From a virus, in IMG/VR virus record IMGVR_UViG_3300021197_001233, positions 1 through 64,000 of that record: a stretch of DNA of 64,000 nucleotides; one strand, 5' to 3'. Below, piece by piece: positions 1 through 5,889 of the stretch; position 1 is the stretch's first letter; each line of letters starts with the position of its first letter. The notes under the pieces were generated by a model. It was given only the letters and a program-made list of their open reading frames with translations, ran no database searches and had not been told where the DNA came from. The position numbers and the translations under genes are program-made.

Positions 1-554
1 TTGGGGATACGGAAGGCATGCATCACATAGTCGTCGATGTCAATGAAGGCATGACTGCGGTAGTACACAGAGGAGATGAAGTCCGTCAGTTGTTCGAGGC
101 CGTGAGTCGATTGGTCGTTGTCCATGACATCAGATGCTACACGGGCAACCAAGGACATACACAGGGGTTGGTAGTCCCATGCAGGGCAAGTGTCCTGTTG
201 GTCCCATGTGAGCCAGCATGACTCGGTGGAGCCACTGCGGTTGGACATATCAATCTCGATGATGCGGAACACCTCGACCGAGCAGTCGTCGCCATTGTCT
301 GCCACCCAGTCATCGTGGGTCATGTCAGATGGGACACAGGCGGCGTAGTCCTCGTACTCACGGGTCATCGTGACCTCAGCGTCACCTCCGTCTTGATGTT
401 CGATACATACACATATCTCATCCTTTCGGTAGTCGTCGAGGACTTGCTTGATGTGTTTCTCTGCGAACCCCCGCTTGGGGAAGAACTCGCAGGTGGTGTC
501 GGAGTACCCTTCGAAGAGTCCTGCGACAGCGTGGATTACTGCATATTGTTTCAT
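1..554 (-). CDS. Hypothetical early protein, truncated by left edge
   Basis: A frame reads leftward from the ATG at 554 and is still open at base 1, so about 184 residues are visible and the C-terminus is missing. It begins MKQYAVIHAVAGLFEGYS and is rich in Asp, Glu, Cys and Trp. I recognise no domain. It has its own promoter (589-620) and a leader containing AACTTCAATTCAATAACC just before the ATG. It is the last visible gene of the left early cluster. Confidence 0.75.
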   Translation of the reverse strand, partial: MKQYAVIHAVAGLFEGYSDTTCEFFPKRGFAEKHIKQVLDDYRKDEICVCIEHQDGGDAEVTMTREYEDYAACVPSDMTHDDWVADNGDDCSVEVFRIIEIDMSNRSGSTESCWLTWDQQDTCPAWDYQPLCMSLVARVASDVMDNDQSTHGLEQLTDFISSVYYRSHAFIDIDDYVMHAFRIP

Positions 555-588
555 GGTTATTGAATTGAAGTTTGTAAAAGTCTCGACA

Positions 589-620
589 CAAAGATAAGGA
601 ATTGATGTGGACAATTCCAA
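589..620 (-). promoter_or_regulatory. Early Bacteroidota-type promoter with DnaA-box-like spacer site
   Basis: Read on the minus strand, TTG (620-618) is followed after 21 bases by TATCTTTG (596-589), which fits TTG-N20-TAnnTTTG. Between them lies TTGTCCACA (614-606), one mismatch from the DnaA box TTATCCACA. The same site sits at the same place in the promoters at 2514-2544 and 3411-3440. It drives the gene starting at 554. Confidence 0.7.
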
Positions 621-656
621 ATTTTTGTTGAAAAGATTTGTTAAAGGCTTGGTTAG

Positions 657-737
657 AAGGGAGGTTGGGATTCGAACACAACCGCCGTCCGACACAAAGG
701 TCTTGGGAGTGGACGTGCGCACCGACTGCGCTCCCTT
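657..737 (-). ncRNA. tRNA-like element with expanded anticodon loop
   Basis: The minus strand has a perfect 7-bp acceptor-like stem (AAGGGAG with CTCCCTT), a D-arm-like hairpin CGC-AGTCGGT-GCG, and a T-arm-like hairpin around TTCGAAT. The five pairs CGTCC/GGACG sit where an anticodon stem belongs but enclose about 20 bases instead of 7. Positions 8-9 are missing and the T-stem has one mismatch. No clean anticodon can be assigned. It may be a degraded tRNA, a tRNA with an insertion, or a tRNA-like RNA domain. Confidence 0.4.
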
Positions 738-746
738 GAAGAAGGT

Positions 747-785
747 GAGGGGGCGGACTGACGTTTCAGCCACGCATACCCCCTC
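747..785 (-). other. Strong hairpin next to the tRNA-like element
   Basis: GAGGGGG (747-753) pairs perfectly with CCCCCTC (779-785), and an inner imperfect stem GACTGA/TCAGCC lies within. There is no U-tract, so it is not a classic terminator. It lies between the stop of the 69-residue gene at 803 and the tRNA-like element, and would be on the same leftward transcript. It could be a processing or transcript-end structure. Confidence 0.4.
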
Positions 786-802
786 GTTGGTCAAACTTCA
801 AA

Positions 803-1012
803 CTAACCAATACCGCTTACGATGTCCATCGCTTTGGTCATCGCATAAGTTCGCTGTTGCATCCCCGTCCCTGCAAGCTGTGGGGATGGCAAGTACACGA
901 AGGTAGAAAATGTTTTGTCATTCTCCAACCCTTCGATTGAATATCCTTTATCACCTCGCATAATGGCATCTGCCACGGCGTTGGTGTGGTAAATCTTTTC
1001 TTGAAGTGTCAT
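803..1012 (-). CDS. Hypothetical early protein, 69 residues
   Basis: Begins MTLQEKIYHTNAVADAIM. The ATG at 1012 overlaps the end of the upstream 144-residue gene by four bases, the usual spacing in this operon. It looks like a soluble mixed helix/strand protein and shows no recognised motif. It is the last gene before the structured non-coding stretch at 657-785. Confidence 0.65.
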   Translation of the reverse strand: MTLQEKIYHTNAVADAIMRGDKGYSIEGLENDKTFSTFVYLPSPQLAGTGMQQRTYAMTKAMDIVSGIG

Positions 1013-1443
1013 GATGTAAGTGCTTCAGTTTCAATAAGTTCCTGTTCAATGATTTGCCTCATGATGTGACTGATGATGCGGTCTATGATGTCTGCGCTAT
1101 CGGCCCAGTTGCAGTACCCTTGCGTAGTTTTCAACCAACCCCTGAACTCCTTGTGCAGGTTGTGTGGTGTGTGGTCGCGCAGGTAGTCCACCATGTCCTC
1201 GTAGTAGGAGTCCATCTTGTACTCGTCGTAGTAGGACTCGTCGCTTTCATAAACCTCCTCTGCTCTCCACAGGTTGCAGAACCCGTTGTTGTAGTAGTCG
1301 TAGCCGATTCGAGAGATAGCACGGAGGGCTTCGGGAAGTCCGTCATCTGCCTCACCTGACGTAGGGATGAGTTGCTTCCATGCGGCATCGTACTGCTCTT
1401 GATACTTGCCCTCCTTGTCCCAATATGTTCCTGTCTTACTCAT
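1009..1443 (-). CDS. Hypothetical acidic early protein, 144 residues
   Basis: Starts MSKTGTYWDKEGKYQEQYDA. The first part is rich in Tyr, Asp and Glu, including a run around YESDESYYDEYKMDSYYEDM; the C-terminal part resembles an amphipathic helix (IIDRIISHIMRQIIEQEL). No family recognised. The ATG at 1443 lies inside the end of the preceding 47-residue gene, just after an AACTTCAAAAC stretch that resembles the leader motif seen before other early genes. Confidence 0.7.
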   Translation of the reverse strand: MSKTGTYWDKEGKYQEQYDAAWKQLIPTSGEADDGLPEALRAISRIGYDYYNNGFCNLWRAEEVYESDESYYDEYKMDSYYEDMVDYLRDHTPHNLHKEFRGWLKTTQGYCNWADSADIIDRIISHIMRQIIEQELIETEALTS

Positions 1444-1579
1444 TCTCTTGTTGTTTTGAAGTTTGATATTCGTCGTGTGCTTGCTCGACCGCTTTGTTCA
1501 GCATCTCTGCCTCTGCTCGATCGATTGCCTGCCCTTGCATACGGGCAAGCTGAATGATTACGTCTACGATGTCAGTCAT
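1436..1579 (-). CDS. Hypothetical early peptide, 47 residues
   Basis: A short frame from the ATG at 1579 to the TAA at 1438-1436, beginning MTDIVDVIIQLARMQGQA and ending KQQENE. It looks mostly helical. Its last codons overlap the start of the 144-residue gene by eight bases, which fits translational coupling in this operon. Function unknown. Confidence 0.6.
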   Translation of the reverse strand: MTDIVDVIIQLARMQGQAIDRAEAEMLNKAVEQAHDEYQTSKQQENE

Positions 1580-1634
1580 GGTTGTCTCTGCTTGTTGGTG
1601 TAATTTCCATGGTCACGTCCCATATTATATTGTG

Positions 1635-1832
1635 TCATGTCAATGGTGTATGTGATTCCCAAAAGTGGATTTCTTCGTCGTGGATGCGGAAGCTCGTAGC
1701 AAATTTTAGCTCGTCGTTCCACACGCTGTCCAACCACACGCCGTGGTCGTCACGTGCTCCCATCACATGGGAGGCCTCGAACCCTTCTTTTTGCAGTGCT
1801 TTGACTGCACGTTCGCATTGTTCTTGTGTCAT
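1635..1832 (-). CDS. Hypothetical early protein, 65 residues
   Basis: Begins MTQEQCERAVKALQKEGFEA and is compact with mixed composition, including a VWLDSVWNDELKFATSF stretch likely to form strands. Its ATG overlaps the stop of the upstream 104-residue gene in the ATGA style. No family recognised; a small phage takeover protein is possible but there is no direct evidence. Confidence 0.65.
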   Translation of the reverse strand: MTQEQCERAVKALQKEGFEASHVMGARDDHGVWLDSVWNDELKFATSFRIHDEEIHFWESHTPLT

Positions 1833-2143
1833 AGGTCAATGATTACGCCCTTGTCTTTGAGGGCATTGATGATGTAGTCAGGGAGTTCGAAGCATCCGTC
1901 GTACCCCACGAGTCGCACGCTTCCGTCGTCGTCGTGCTCCGTTTCGAGCACACCCTCTGCATAGAATCGGTCGCCACCTGTGTCTAGGTCGTAGGTCTCG
2001 TACCATCCACCATATCCGTGGTCTGGGTCGATAGACACCTCGGTGTCCATGTCAACATTCTTTGCGGCATCAACGTCTACGTCGTAGGCGGTGCGCATTG
2101 ATACGAATGGGAGTGTGTGCTTGAAGCTGTGTGTGAATTTCAT
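1829..2143 (-). CDS. Hypothetical acidic early protein, 104 residues
   Basis: I place the start at the ATG at 2143 (MKFTHSFKHTLPFVSMRTAY) because it overlaps the stop of the upstream membrane peptide in the ATGA style, while the longer upstream extension looks non-coding. The protein is very Asp/Glu-rich (EVSIDPDHGYGG, TEHDDDGSV), a composition shared by many DNA-mimic or charge-mimic phage proteins, but no family is recognised. Confidence 0.65.
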   Translation of the reverse strand: MKFTHSFKHTLPFVSMRTAYDVDVDAAKNVDMDTEVSIDPDHGYGGWYETYDLDTGGDRFYAEGVLETEHDDDGSVRLVGYDGCFELPDYIINALKDKGVIIDL

Positions 2144-2244
2144 TGTGCTTTTGTTTCGTAGTGGTTCAACGTTTCGATGAGCAGTAGTCGTATGCAGGAG
2201 AGCACCATGCTCCACCCTGCGTATATCTGGATGGCTGTCATCAT
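2140..2244 (-). CDS. Small membrane peptide, 34 residues
   Basis: Frame from the ATG at 2244 (or the adjacent ATG at 2241) reading MMTAIQIYAGWSMVLSCIRL and ending HYETKAQ. The hydrophobic stretch from about residue 4 to 24 could span a membrane. It overlaps the stop of the 82-residue gene upstream and the start of the gene at 2143 downstream, so it is placed as a true operon member. Confidence 0.5.
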   Translation of the reverse strand: MMTAIQIYAGWSMVLSCIRLLLIETLNHYETKAQ

Positions 2245-2489
2245 TTTTTATCAAGCTTGAAGATGAGGTTGTTCTCTGCGTCGTTAGCGTAGTCGTCAAG
2301 CAGGTTGATGACCTCCTGAACGTGGTCAGGGTCTGCGTATTTCGTGTCTGAGAGCAGGGAGGCAAAGCCCTTCACATCCTTGGGCACAAGTCTGGCCGCT
2401 CGGTTGAGCTTGTTCAGGTTCGCACCGAAGTGGAAGTCATTGAGGAAGAGGACTGCGCGTCCTACGGGTTGTCCAAAGAAGTTGTCCAT
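2241..2489 (-). CDS. Hypothetical early protein, 82 residues
   Basis: Begins MDNFFGQPVGRAVLFLNDFH and ends NLIFKLDKK. It looks soluble and mostly helical (DPDHVQEVINLLDDYANDAEN). First gene after the promoter at 2514-2544, whose transcript would carry the leader GAACTTCAAACCCCAATACC before this ATG. No family recognised. Confidence 0.7.
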   Translation of the reverse strand: MDNFFGQPVGRAVLFLNDFHFGANLNKLNRAARLVPKDVKGFASLLSDTKYADPDHVQEVINLLDDYANDAENNLIFKLDKK

Positions 2490-2513
2490 GGTATTGGGGT
2501 TTGAAGTTCGGTG

Positions 2514-2544
2514 TAAAGATACAGCAATTTGTGGATGAATCCAA
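2514..2544 (-). promoter_or_regulatory. Early promoter with DnaA-box-like spacer site
   Basis: Minus strand: TTG (2544-2542), 20 bases, then TATCTTTA (2521-2514). TCATCCACA (2538-2530), one mismatch from the DnaA box TTATCCACA, occupies the spacer eight bases upstream of the -7 box. It precedes the gene starting at 2489 and has the same architecture as the promoters at 589-620 and 3411-3440. Confidence 0.7.
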
Positions 2545-2571
2545 ATTTCTGTTGAAAAGATTTGTTAATGC

Positions 2572-2736
2572 TCAGTAATCACGGGTCGTGATGCCGAAGC
2601 TACGCAGGTCGATGTACACGTCCTCGTCCCATGCGTCCTCGATGAGGCGCAACGCCTCCCTGTCGTCTGTGTCAGCGAAGTGTTCGTACGCGAGGACCTT
2701 TTCGTCTGCGCACAATTCTCTGAATGGATTAAACAT
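2572..2736 (-). CDS. Hypothetical acidic early protein, 54 residues
   Basis: The ATG at 2736 is chosen (MFNPFRELCADEKVLAYEHF) because the leader motif AAACTTCAAGCAA lies just upstream, as for its neighbours; the longer frame upstream runs through the preceding gene. The protein is acidic and ends LRSFGITTRDY. No family recognised. I see no clear -7 box close upstream, so it may be read from the promoter of the upstream genes. Confidence 0.6.
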   Translation of the reverse strand: MFNPFRELCADEKVLAYEHFADTDDREALRLIEDAWDEDVYIDLRSFGITTRDY

Positions 2737-2770
2737 TTGCTTGAAGTTTGATGGTGTAACTATCTGATAG

Positions 2771-2917
2771 TCAGGCCTTCCAGACCTCATCCAACATCCA
2801 ACCTTTCGTGCGTTCGATGTGCTTGATGAAGTTTGCAATGTGGCCTCCGTCCTCGAAGTCGCGGGTCATTGACCACTTCTTCCCGCAGGACATAATGAAT
2901 TGAATGGTAACTCTCAT
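2771..2917 (-). CDS. Hypothetical early protein, 48 residues
   Basis: Starts at the ATG at 2917 (MRVTIQFIMSCGKKWSMTRD) and ends MLDEVWKA. The start overlaps the stop of the upstream 34-residue membrane peptide (ATGA). Small, probably soluble and alpha/beta. Function unknown. Confidence 0.6.
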   Translation of the reverse strand: MRVTIQFIMSCGKKWSMTRDFEDGGHIANFIKHIERTKGWMLDEVWKA

Positions 2918-3018
2918 TGGTCTAGTGTGTTGAGGACATAGTCCACGAGGGCGACGAACCCGCACCCGCTTGCGAATACTACCGCGAGCGATACGAGCAG
3001 GACTACCGCCTCGCTCAT
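2914..3018 (-). CDS. Single-helix membrane peptide, 34 residues
   Basis: Reads MSEAVVLLVSLAVVFASGCG and ends YVLNTLDQ. Residues 4-27 form one strongly hydrophobic segment. It overlaps the next upstream and downstream genes by four bases each. Tiny early membrane peptides like this often act on the host envelope or on superinfection, but here that is inference only. Confidence 0.6.
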   Translation of the reverse strand: MSEAVVLLVSLAVVFASGCGFVALVDYVLNTLDQ

Positions 3019-3137
3019 GACTGCTTGTCTTTGAGGTTTGACACTGCATCCATGGCCATGCCTGTGAGCATGATGATGCCGACTACGCCGATGCCCGCCG
3101 CGAGCATGAGGTTGATGTTAAAAAGTAACTGAACCAT
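3015..3137 (-). CDS. Single-helix membrane peptide, 40 residues
   Basis: Reads MVQLLFNINLMLAAGIGVVG and ends SNLKDKQS, with a hydrophobic Gly-rich span at about residues 4-30. The leader AAACTTCAAACCCATACACA lies directly upstream of the ATG at 3137. It is followed without a gap by a second membrane peptide (2914-3018), so the two may work as a pair. Confidence 0.6.
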   Translation of the reverse strand: MVQLLFNINLMLAAGIGVVGIIMLTGMAMDAVSNLKDKQS

Positions 3138-3164
3138 TGTGTATGGGTTTGAAGTTTGATACAG

Positions 3165-3178
3165 ACCCCCGAAGGGGT
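3165..3178 (-). terminator. Short GC hairpin, weak terminator candidate
   Basis: On the minus strand ACCCC-TTCG-GGGGT, a 5-bp stem with a stable UUCG tetraloop, lies between the stop of the gene at 3210 and the leader of the gene at 3137. No U-tract follows on the minus strand, so termination would be partial at best. Confidence 0.35.
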
Positions 3179-3209
3179 TTCGTCCATTCAGGACTCGTCA
3201 GTGTACCTG

Positions 3210-3389
3210 TCAGATGGGGTCGAAGTACCTGCGAATCTCCTGCTCCGCACGCTCGTCCTCTGCATCGTCCGCACCGATGAGGTCGGCCAACGTCATGTGT
3301 GCGTCTGCGAAGTGGGTGGACACGATGTCCTGCACGATGGTGGTGAGGGCTTGTACGCGCCCCTCATGCGCTTGCTTGGAAGTAGCCAT
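3210..3389 (-). CDS. Hypothetical early protein, 59 residues
   Basis: The ATG at 3389 (MATSKQAHEGRVQALTTIVQ) follows the leader AAACTTCAACACC and the promoter at 3411-3440; the frame upstream of it covers the promoter and is not coding. Predicted all-helical and acidic at the C-terminus (DAEDERAEQEIRRYFDPI). No family recognised. Confidence 0.7.
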   Translation of the reverse strand: MATSKQAHEGRVQALTTIVQDIVSTHFADAHMTLADLIGADDAEDERAEQEIRRYFDPI

Positions 3390-3410
3390 GGTGTTGAAGT
3401 TTGATGGTCG

Positions 3411-3440
3411 CAAGATACGACCGAATTGTGGATAAAACAA
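3411..3440 (-). promoter_or_regulatory. Early promoter containing a perfect DnaA box
   Basis: Minus strand: TTG (3440-3438), 20 bases, TATCTTG (3417-3411). The spacer contains TTATCCACA (3435-3427), an exact match to the bacterial DnaA box. The equivalent position in two other early promoters of this window carries one-mismatch versions. This placement suggests an operator that could be read by host DnaA or by the phage DnaA-like protein at 61048-61482. Confidence 0.7.
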
Positions 3441-3472
3441 ATCTCTTTGTTAAGTCGCTGTGAGTCAGGAAG

Positions 3473-4087
3473 TTACAAGACGTCCTCGGCAGTCACGCCT
3501 CCGTCCATCATGTCCATGTTCACCGCACGCACCATGTCCATCACGTCCGTGTACCCCTCATCGCGCATTACCGCGTATGGTGTGGGTGGCGTGTAGTCTG
3601 CCGCGTGCTGTGGGCGGGGCTTGGGCGCAGGTGCGTCAACCTCCGTGCGTGTGCCGAATGGCGAGGCCTTGGTGGGCTTGTCGTCGCACACGACCTCGGT
3701 CTTGCGCACGTTCCGCTTGGCGCTCTCGCGGTTGCTCAGGCGTTGTGCCTGTGCCTCCAACTTGTCGTTCTTGGTCTTGCGCTTGGTCTTGCGCTTCGTG
3801 GGCTTGGGTGCGGGAGGCGTGGTGGCCTCCTGCACGTCCACGGGGGTGTACGTGTTCGCGCTCTGGCACGCATCCATGACATCGAACATTTGCTCCATCG
3901 TCATCCCGTACTGCTCGCACAGCACGTCCGCACGTGACTGCTTCGCAGTCTTGGCTTTGGCTTTGGCTTTGGGCTTGGCCGCTTGCTCCTGGGCGAACTT
4001 GGCTTTGTTCGCGGCACGGCGCTCGGCTCGGGTCAACTTGCGCCCCGTGTCGGGGCAGTGTGTGGGGGTGTAGGTCTTTGCAGACAT
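3473..4087 (-). CDS. Lys/Ala/Pro-rich low-complexity early protein, 204 residues
   Basis: I start it at the ATG at 4087 (MSAKTYTPTHCPDTGRKLTR), preceded by the leader AAACTTCAAACTTCTTACACC; the longer frame overlaps the promoter. The N-terminal half is strongly basic and repetitive (KPKAKAKAKTAKQ; KPTKRKTKRKTKNDK), the C-terminal end acidic (VMDMVRAVNMDMMDGG). A zinc-ribbon-like CPDTGRK occurs near the N-terminus but without a second Cys pair. The basic region suggests nucleic-acid binding. It is the first gene leftward from the divergent control region. Confidence 0.7.
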   Translation of the reverse strand: MSAKTYTPTHCPDTGRKLTRAERRAANKAKFAQEQAAKPKAKAKAKTAKQSRADVLCEQYGMTMEQMFDVMDACQSANTYTPVDVQEATTPPAPKPTKRKTKRKTKNDKLEAQAQRLSNRESAKRNVRKTEVVCDDKPTKASPFGTRTEVDAPAPKPRPQHAADYTPPTPYAVMRDEGYTDVMDMVRAVNMDMMDGGVTAEDVL

Positions 4088-4137
4088 GGTGTAAGAAGTT
4101 TGAAGTTTGCTCGGCCCGACTCTCGAACCGATGCCAA

Positions 4138-4168
4138 CAAAGATAGGTAAATCAATCCCTGATGTCAA
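4138..4168 (-). promoter_or_regulatory. First leftward early promoter
   Basis: Minus strand: TTGACA begins at 4168, and 20 bases after TTG comes TATCTTTG (4145-4138). This is a near-ideal Bacteroidota promoter that also has a full TTGACA box. Unlike three other early promoters it lacks the DnaA-box-like spacer site. It drives the basic protein at 4087 and probably much of the left early cluster. Confidence 0.75.
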
Positions 4169-4423
4169 GCCAACGGATGTTAACGTCAGCAATGACGGGG
4201 GATGCAGAGCCAAATTTATACGAGGTTATGTCCATTGTGTCACCCCATGAGCGGGGATGATTGGTTGCAGTAAAGGTATAGGTGAGGTATTGTCCCACCT
4301 TCGGGTAGAGCTACATGTCTGCGGTCACCTGATGCGATGATGCAGGTAACGATGCGTAAGTGACTGGGGGACAAGCGATTGCAATCTCGGAAGTAAATCT
4401 CCGTAGTATGGCAGAAACTAGGG

Positions 4424-4489
4424 AGGGGGGTTTGGAAATGTAATTTCCAAAAGATTTGCCTCCGTACATATATACATATAATCCCCCCT
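4424..4489. repeat. Nested inverted repeats
   Basis: Outer arms AGGGGGG/CCCCCCT and an inner perfect 21-base element TTTGGAAAT-GTA-ATTTCCAAA, followed by alternating TACATATATACATATA. The inner repeat could be an operator for a dimeric repressor or an RNA hairpin; the whole could fold as one large stem. Confidence 0.55.
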
Positions 4490-4647
4490 ATGTGTGGTTC
4501 TGATCGTTTTTTACGACCAAACCCGAAAAAACCGCCGATATCCGCAAAAATTTTCACGCGGTATTTTTTGATTGACTCCATCTAACCCCTCATAACTGAC
4601 TGATTTAGAGTAAGAAGCGGTATTTAGCCTCTAGTATAGCTTGAGTC

Positions 4648-4678
4648 TTGACTTTTAAAGATTTCTGTTATAACTTTG
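4648..4678 (+). promoter_or_regulatory. Rightward promoter in the control region
   Basis: TTG (4648-4650) followed after 20 bases by TAACTTTG (4671-4678) matches the Bacteroidota consensus. Transcription would start near 4685, about 155 bases before the first gene at 4840, so it would make a structured leader or a small RNA covering the palindromes at 4716-4806. Confidence 0.55.
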
Positions 4679-4827
4679 CTATACAATCAAGTGCAAAACA
4701 GTCGAAATAGTAGGGTGTGTGTACACACATTACACCATCCGATCTAGATTTAACTGTTAAATACGGGATAGCTGTGCCATGTGGGGATATTACCGACTAA
4801 TCGGTACAGGGGGACAGCATATTTGGG

Positions 4828-4835
4828 TATATTTG
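4828..4835 (+). promoter_or_regulatory. Late promoter -7 box, predicted leaderless start
   Basis: TATATTTG lies four bases before the ATG at 4840. In Bacteroidota the transcript starts only a few bases after this box, so the mRNA would begin at or next to the start codon. Confidence 0.6.
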
Positions 4836-4839
4836 CCTC

Positions 4840-5130
4840 ATGCTACTGATAAAGATCTCCGAGAGCGGTTATCGCAGAGACAGTGAGGACCAGTTCAACG
4901 ACCACAATGTGATTATGACGGGCTGCATCTCTATGGATGCGGTAGATTACCCCGTTGTAGGTATGGACGAGATAGGTAACATCAAGATTATGATGCCTGG
5001 GTCCAAGCACAACTTTGAAGGGGAGAGGGTACTGGAGGTACCGCTTAAGAATGACGAGTACAACTTCATGAGTCAGGACGACATCTATGAGCTTGTTCGC
5101 ATTAAGGCTGCAGAAACGGGTTTCTCTTAA
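4840..5130 (+). CDS. Hypothetical protein, 96 residues, first late gene
   Basis: Starts MLLIKISESGYRRDSEDQFN and ends AAETGFS. It looks like a small soluble beta-rich protein. Its ATG sits four bases after the promoter box TATATTTG, with no room for a leader. It is followed after 18 bases by a second gene with its own promoter of the same kind. No family recognised; the position suggests a virion or assembly role. Confidence 0.7.
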   Translation: MLLIKISESGYRRDSEDQFNDHNVIMTGCISMDAVDYPVVGMDEIGNIKIMMPGSKHNFEGERVLEVPLKNDEYNFMSQDDIYELVRIKAAETGFS

Positions 5131-5135
5131 TCCCG

Positions 5136-5143
5136 TATATTTG
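5136..5143 (+). promoter_or_regulatory. Late promoter -7 box
   Basis: TATATTTG, five bases before the ATG at 5149; predicted leaderless transcript. Confidence 0.6.
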
Positions 5144-5148
5144 TACTC

Positions 5149-5889
5149 ATGGACATCATCAAGGATATCGGGAAATCTCTGAACTTTAAAGAGCGCTATG
5201 ACGATCTTGAGCGTACAGGGATGGAGGATTATGATAGAAAGGAGTGCAAGGAGCTACGTGAGCTAAGTAAGAGCGGGGCACCGCTTTCAGAATCACAGAA
5301 AGAGACCCTTCACTACTGTGATACTATCAGGGGTGAGCGTCAAAGGGCTGCTATGAACCTCGGAACATCAGCCGCGAAGATTGGGGTGGGGGCATTTACT
5401 GGGAATGTTAATATGATTACTCAAGGCGTCGGTGATGCTGGAGGATATATCATGTCTGAGGCCCAGGAGGTAGACGGCCCTAACGATGGCATTGGCCAAA
5501 AGATCGGTAAGGAGGATTACATGAAGCTAGGTGCCGATGTCGTAAGCGGTGTTGGTGCATACGCCATGGGTAAGCAAGGAGCTGGTGGTGGCGAGGGTGG
5601 TGGCGTTCAGGATGTGGTGAATCAGGCAACGGGTGATACTGCTGGAGGCGCGGGGAATACATTTAATATGATGCAGACCCTTATGCAAAACCCTCAGTTT
5701 ATGCAGATGATGCAGCAGCAGATGCAGGGTCAGGAGGGAGCTCAGAATGCATTTCAGACAGGTGGCGTACAGGGGGGGCTGAACTTCTTGTCTAACTACG
5801 GCGTCAATCAGAACGCTAATGGATCAAAACTAAAGCGGTCAACACGTGACCACGACTACATCAAAGGAAACACTAGAGGCTATAAATAA
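5149..5889 (+). CDS. Gly/Gln/Met-rich probable internal virion protein, 246 residues
   Basis: Begins MDIIKDIGKSLNFKERYDDL. Residues 1-70 are charged and helical; the middle is small-residue-rich (KIGVGAFTGNVNMITQGVGD) like membrane-active or internal head proteins; the region near 170-210 is Met/Gln-rich (MMQTLMQNPQFMQMMQQQMQ). The C-terminus is basic (KLKRSTRDHDYIKGNTRGYK). It is followed by a decoration-like gene with a TAATG overlap. An ejected internal protein is my best guess; no family match is claimed. Confidence 0.6.
   Translation: MDIIKDIGKSLNFKERYDDLERTGMEDYDRKECKELRELSKSGAPLSESQKETLHYCDTIRGERQRAAMNLGTSAAKIGVGAFTGNVNMITQGVGDAGGYIMSEAQEVDGPNDGIGQKIGKEDYMKLGADVVSGVGAYAMGKQGAGGGEGGGVQDVVNQATGDTAGGAGNTFNMMQTLMQNPQFMQMMQQQMQGQEGAQNAFQTGGVQGGLNFLSNYGVNQNANGSKLKRSTRDHDYIKGNTRGYK

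Larger units (their letters stand above)
4169..4827. other. Divergent gene-free control region, candidate origin/switch
   Basis: About 660 bases without a convincing gene on either strand. It holds a perfect 9-bp inverted repeat TTTGGAAAT-GTA-ATTTCCAAA (4431-4451) nested inside AGGGGGG (4424-4430) / CCCCCCT (4483-4489), an AT-rich stretch TACATATATACATATAAT, a rightward promoter at 4648-4678, the palindrome TGTGTGTACACACA (4716-4729), TTTAAC-T-GTTAAA (4749-4761) and the hairpin TACCGA-CTAA-TCGGTA (4791-4806). Dense symmetry between two divergent transcription units suits an origin or early/late switch; this is inference. Confidence 0.5.

Noticed and set aside
789-800. AACTTCAAAC on the plus strand, like the early leader element
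   Set aside because: It is in the opposite direction to the early genes and no rightward gene follows it, so it is probably chance.
1-4213. Rightward frames such as 315-563, 1054-1359, 3460-3879, 3605-3937 and 3621-4073
   Set aside because: They lie opposite well-supported leftward genes, have odd composition (runs of Cys, Arg, Trp or Val) and lack promoters or neighbours in the same direction; they mirror the codon bias of the true strand.
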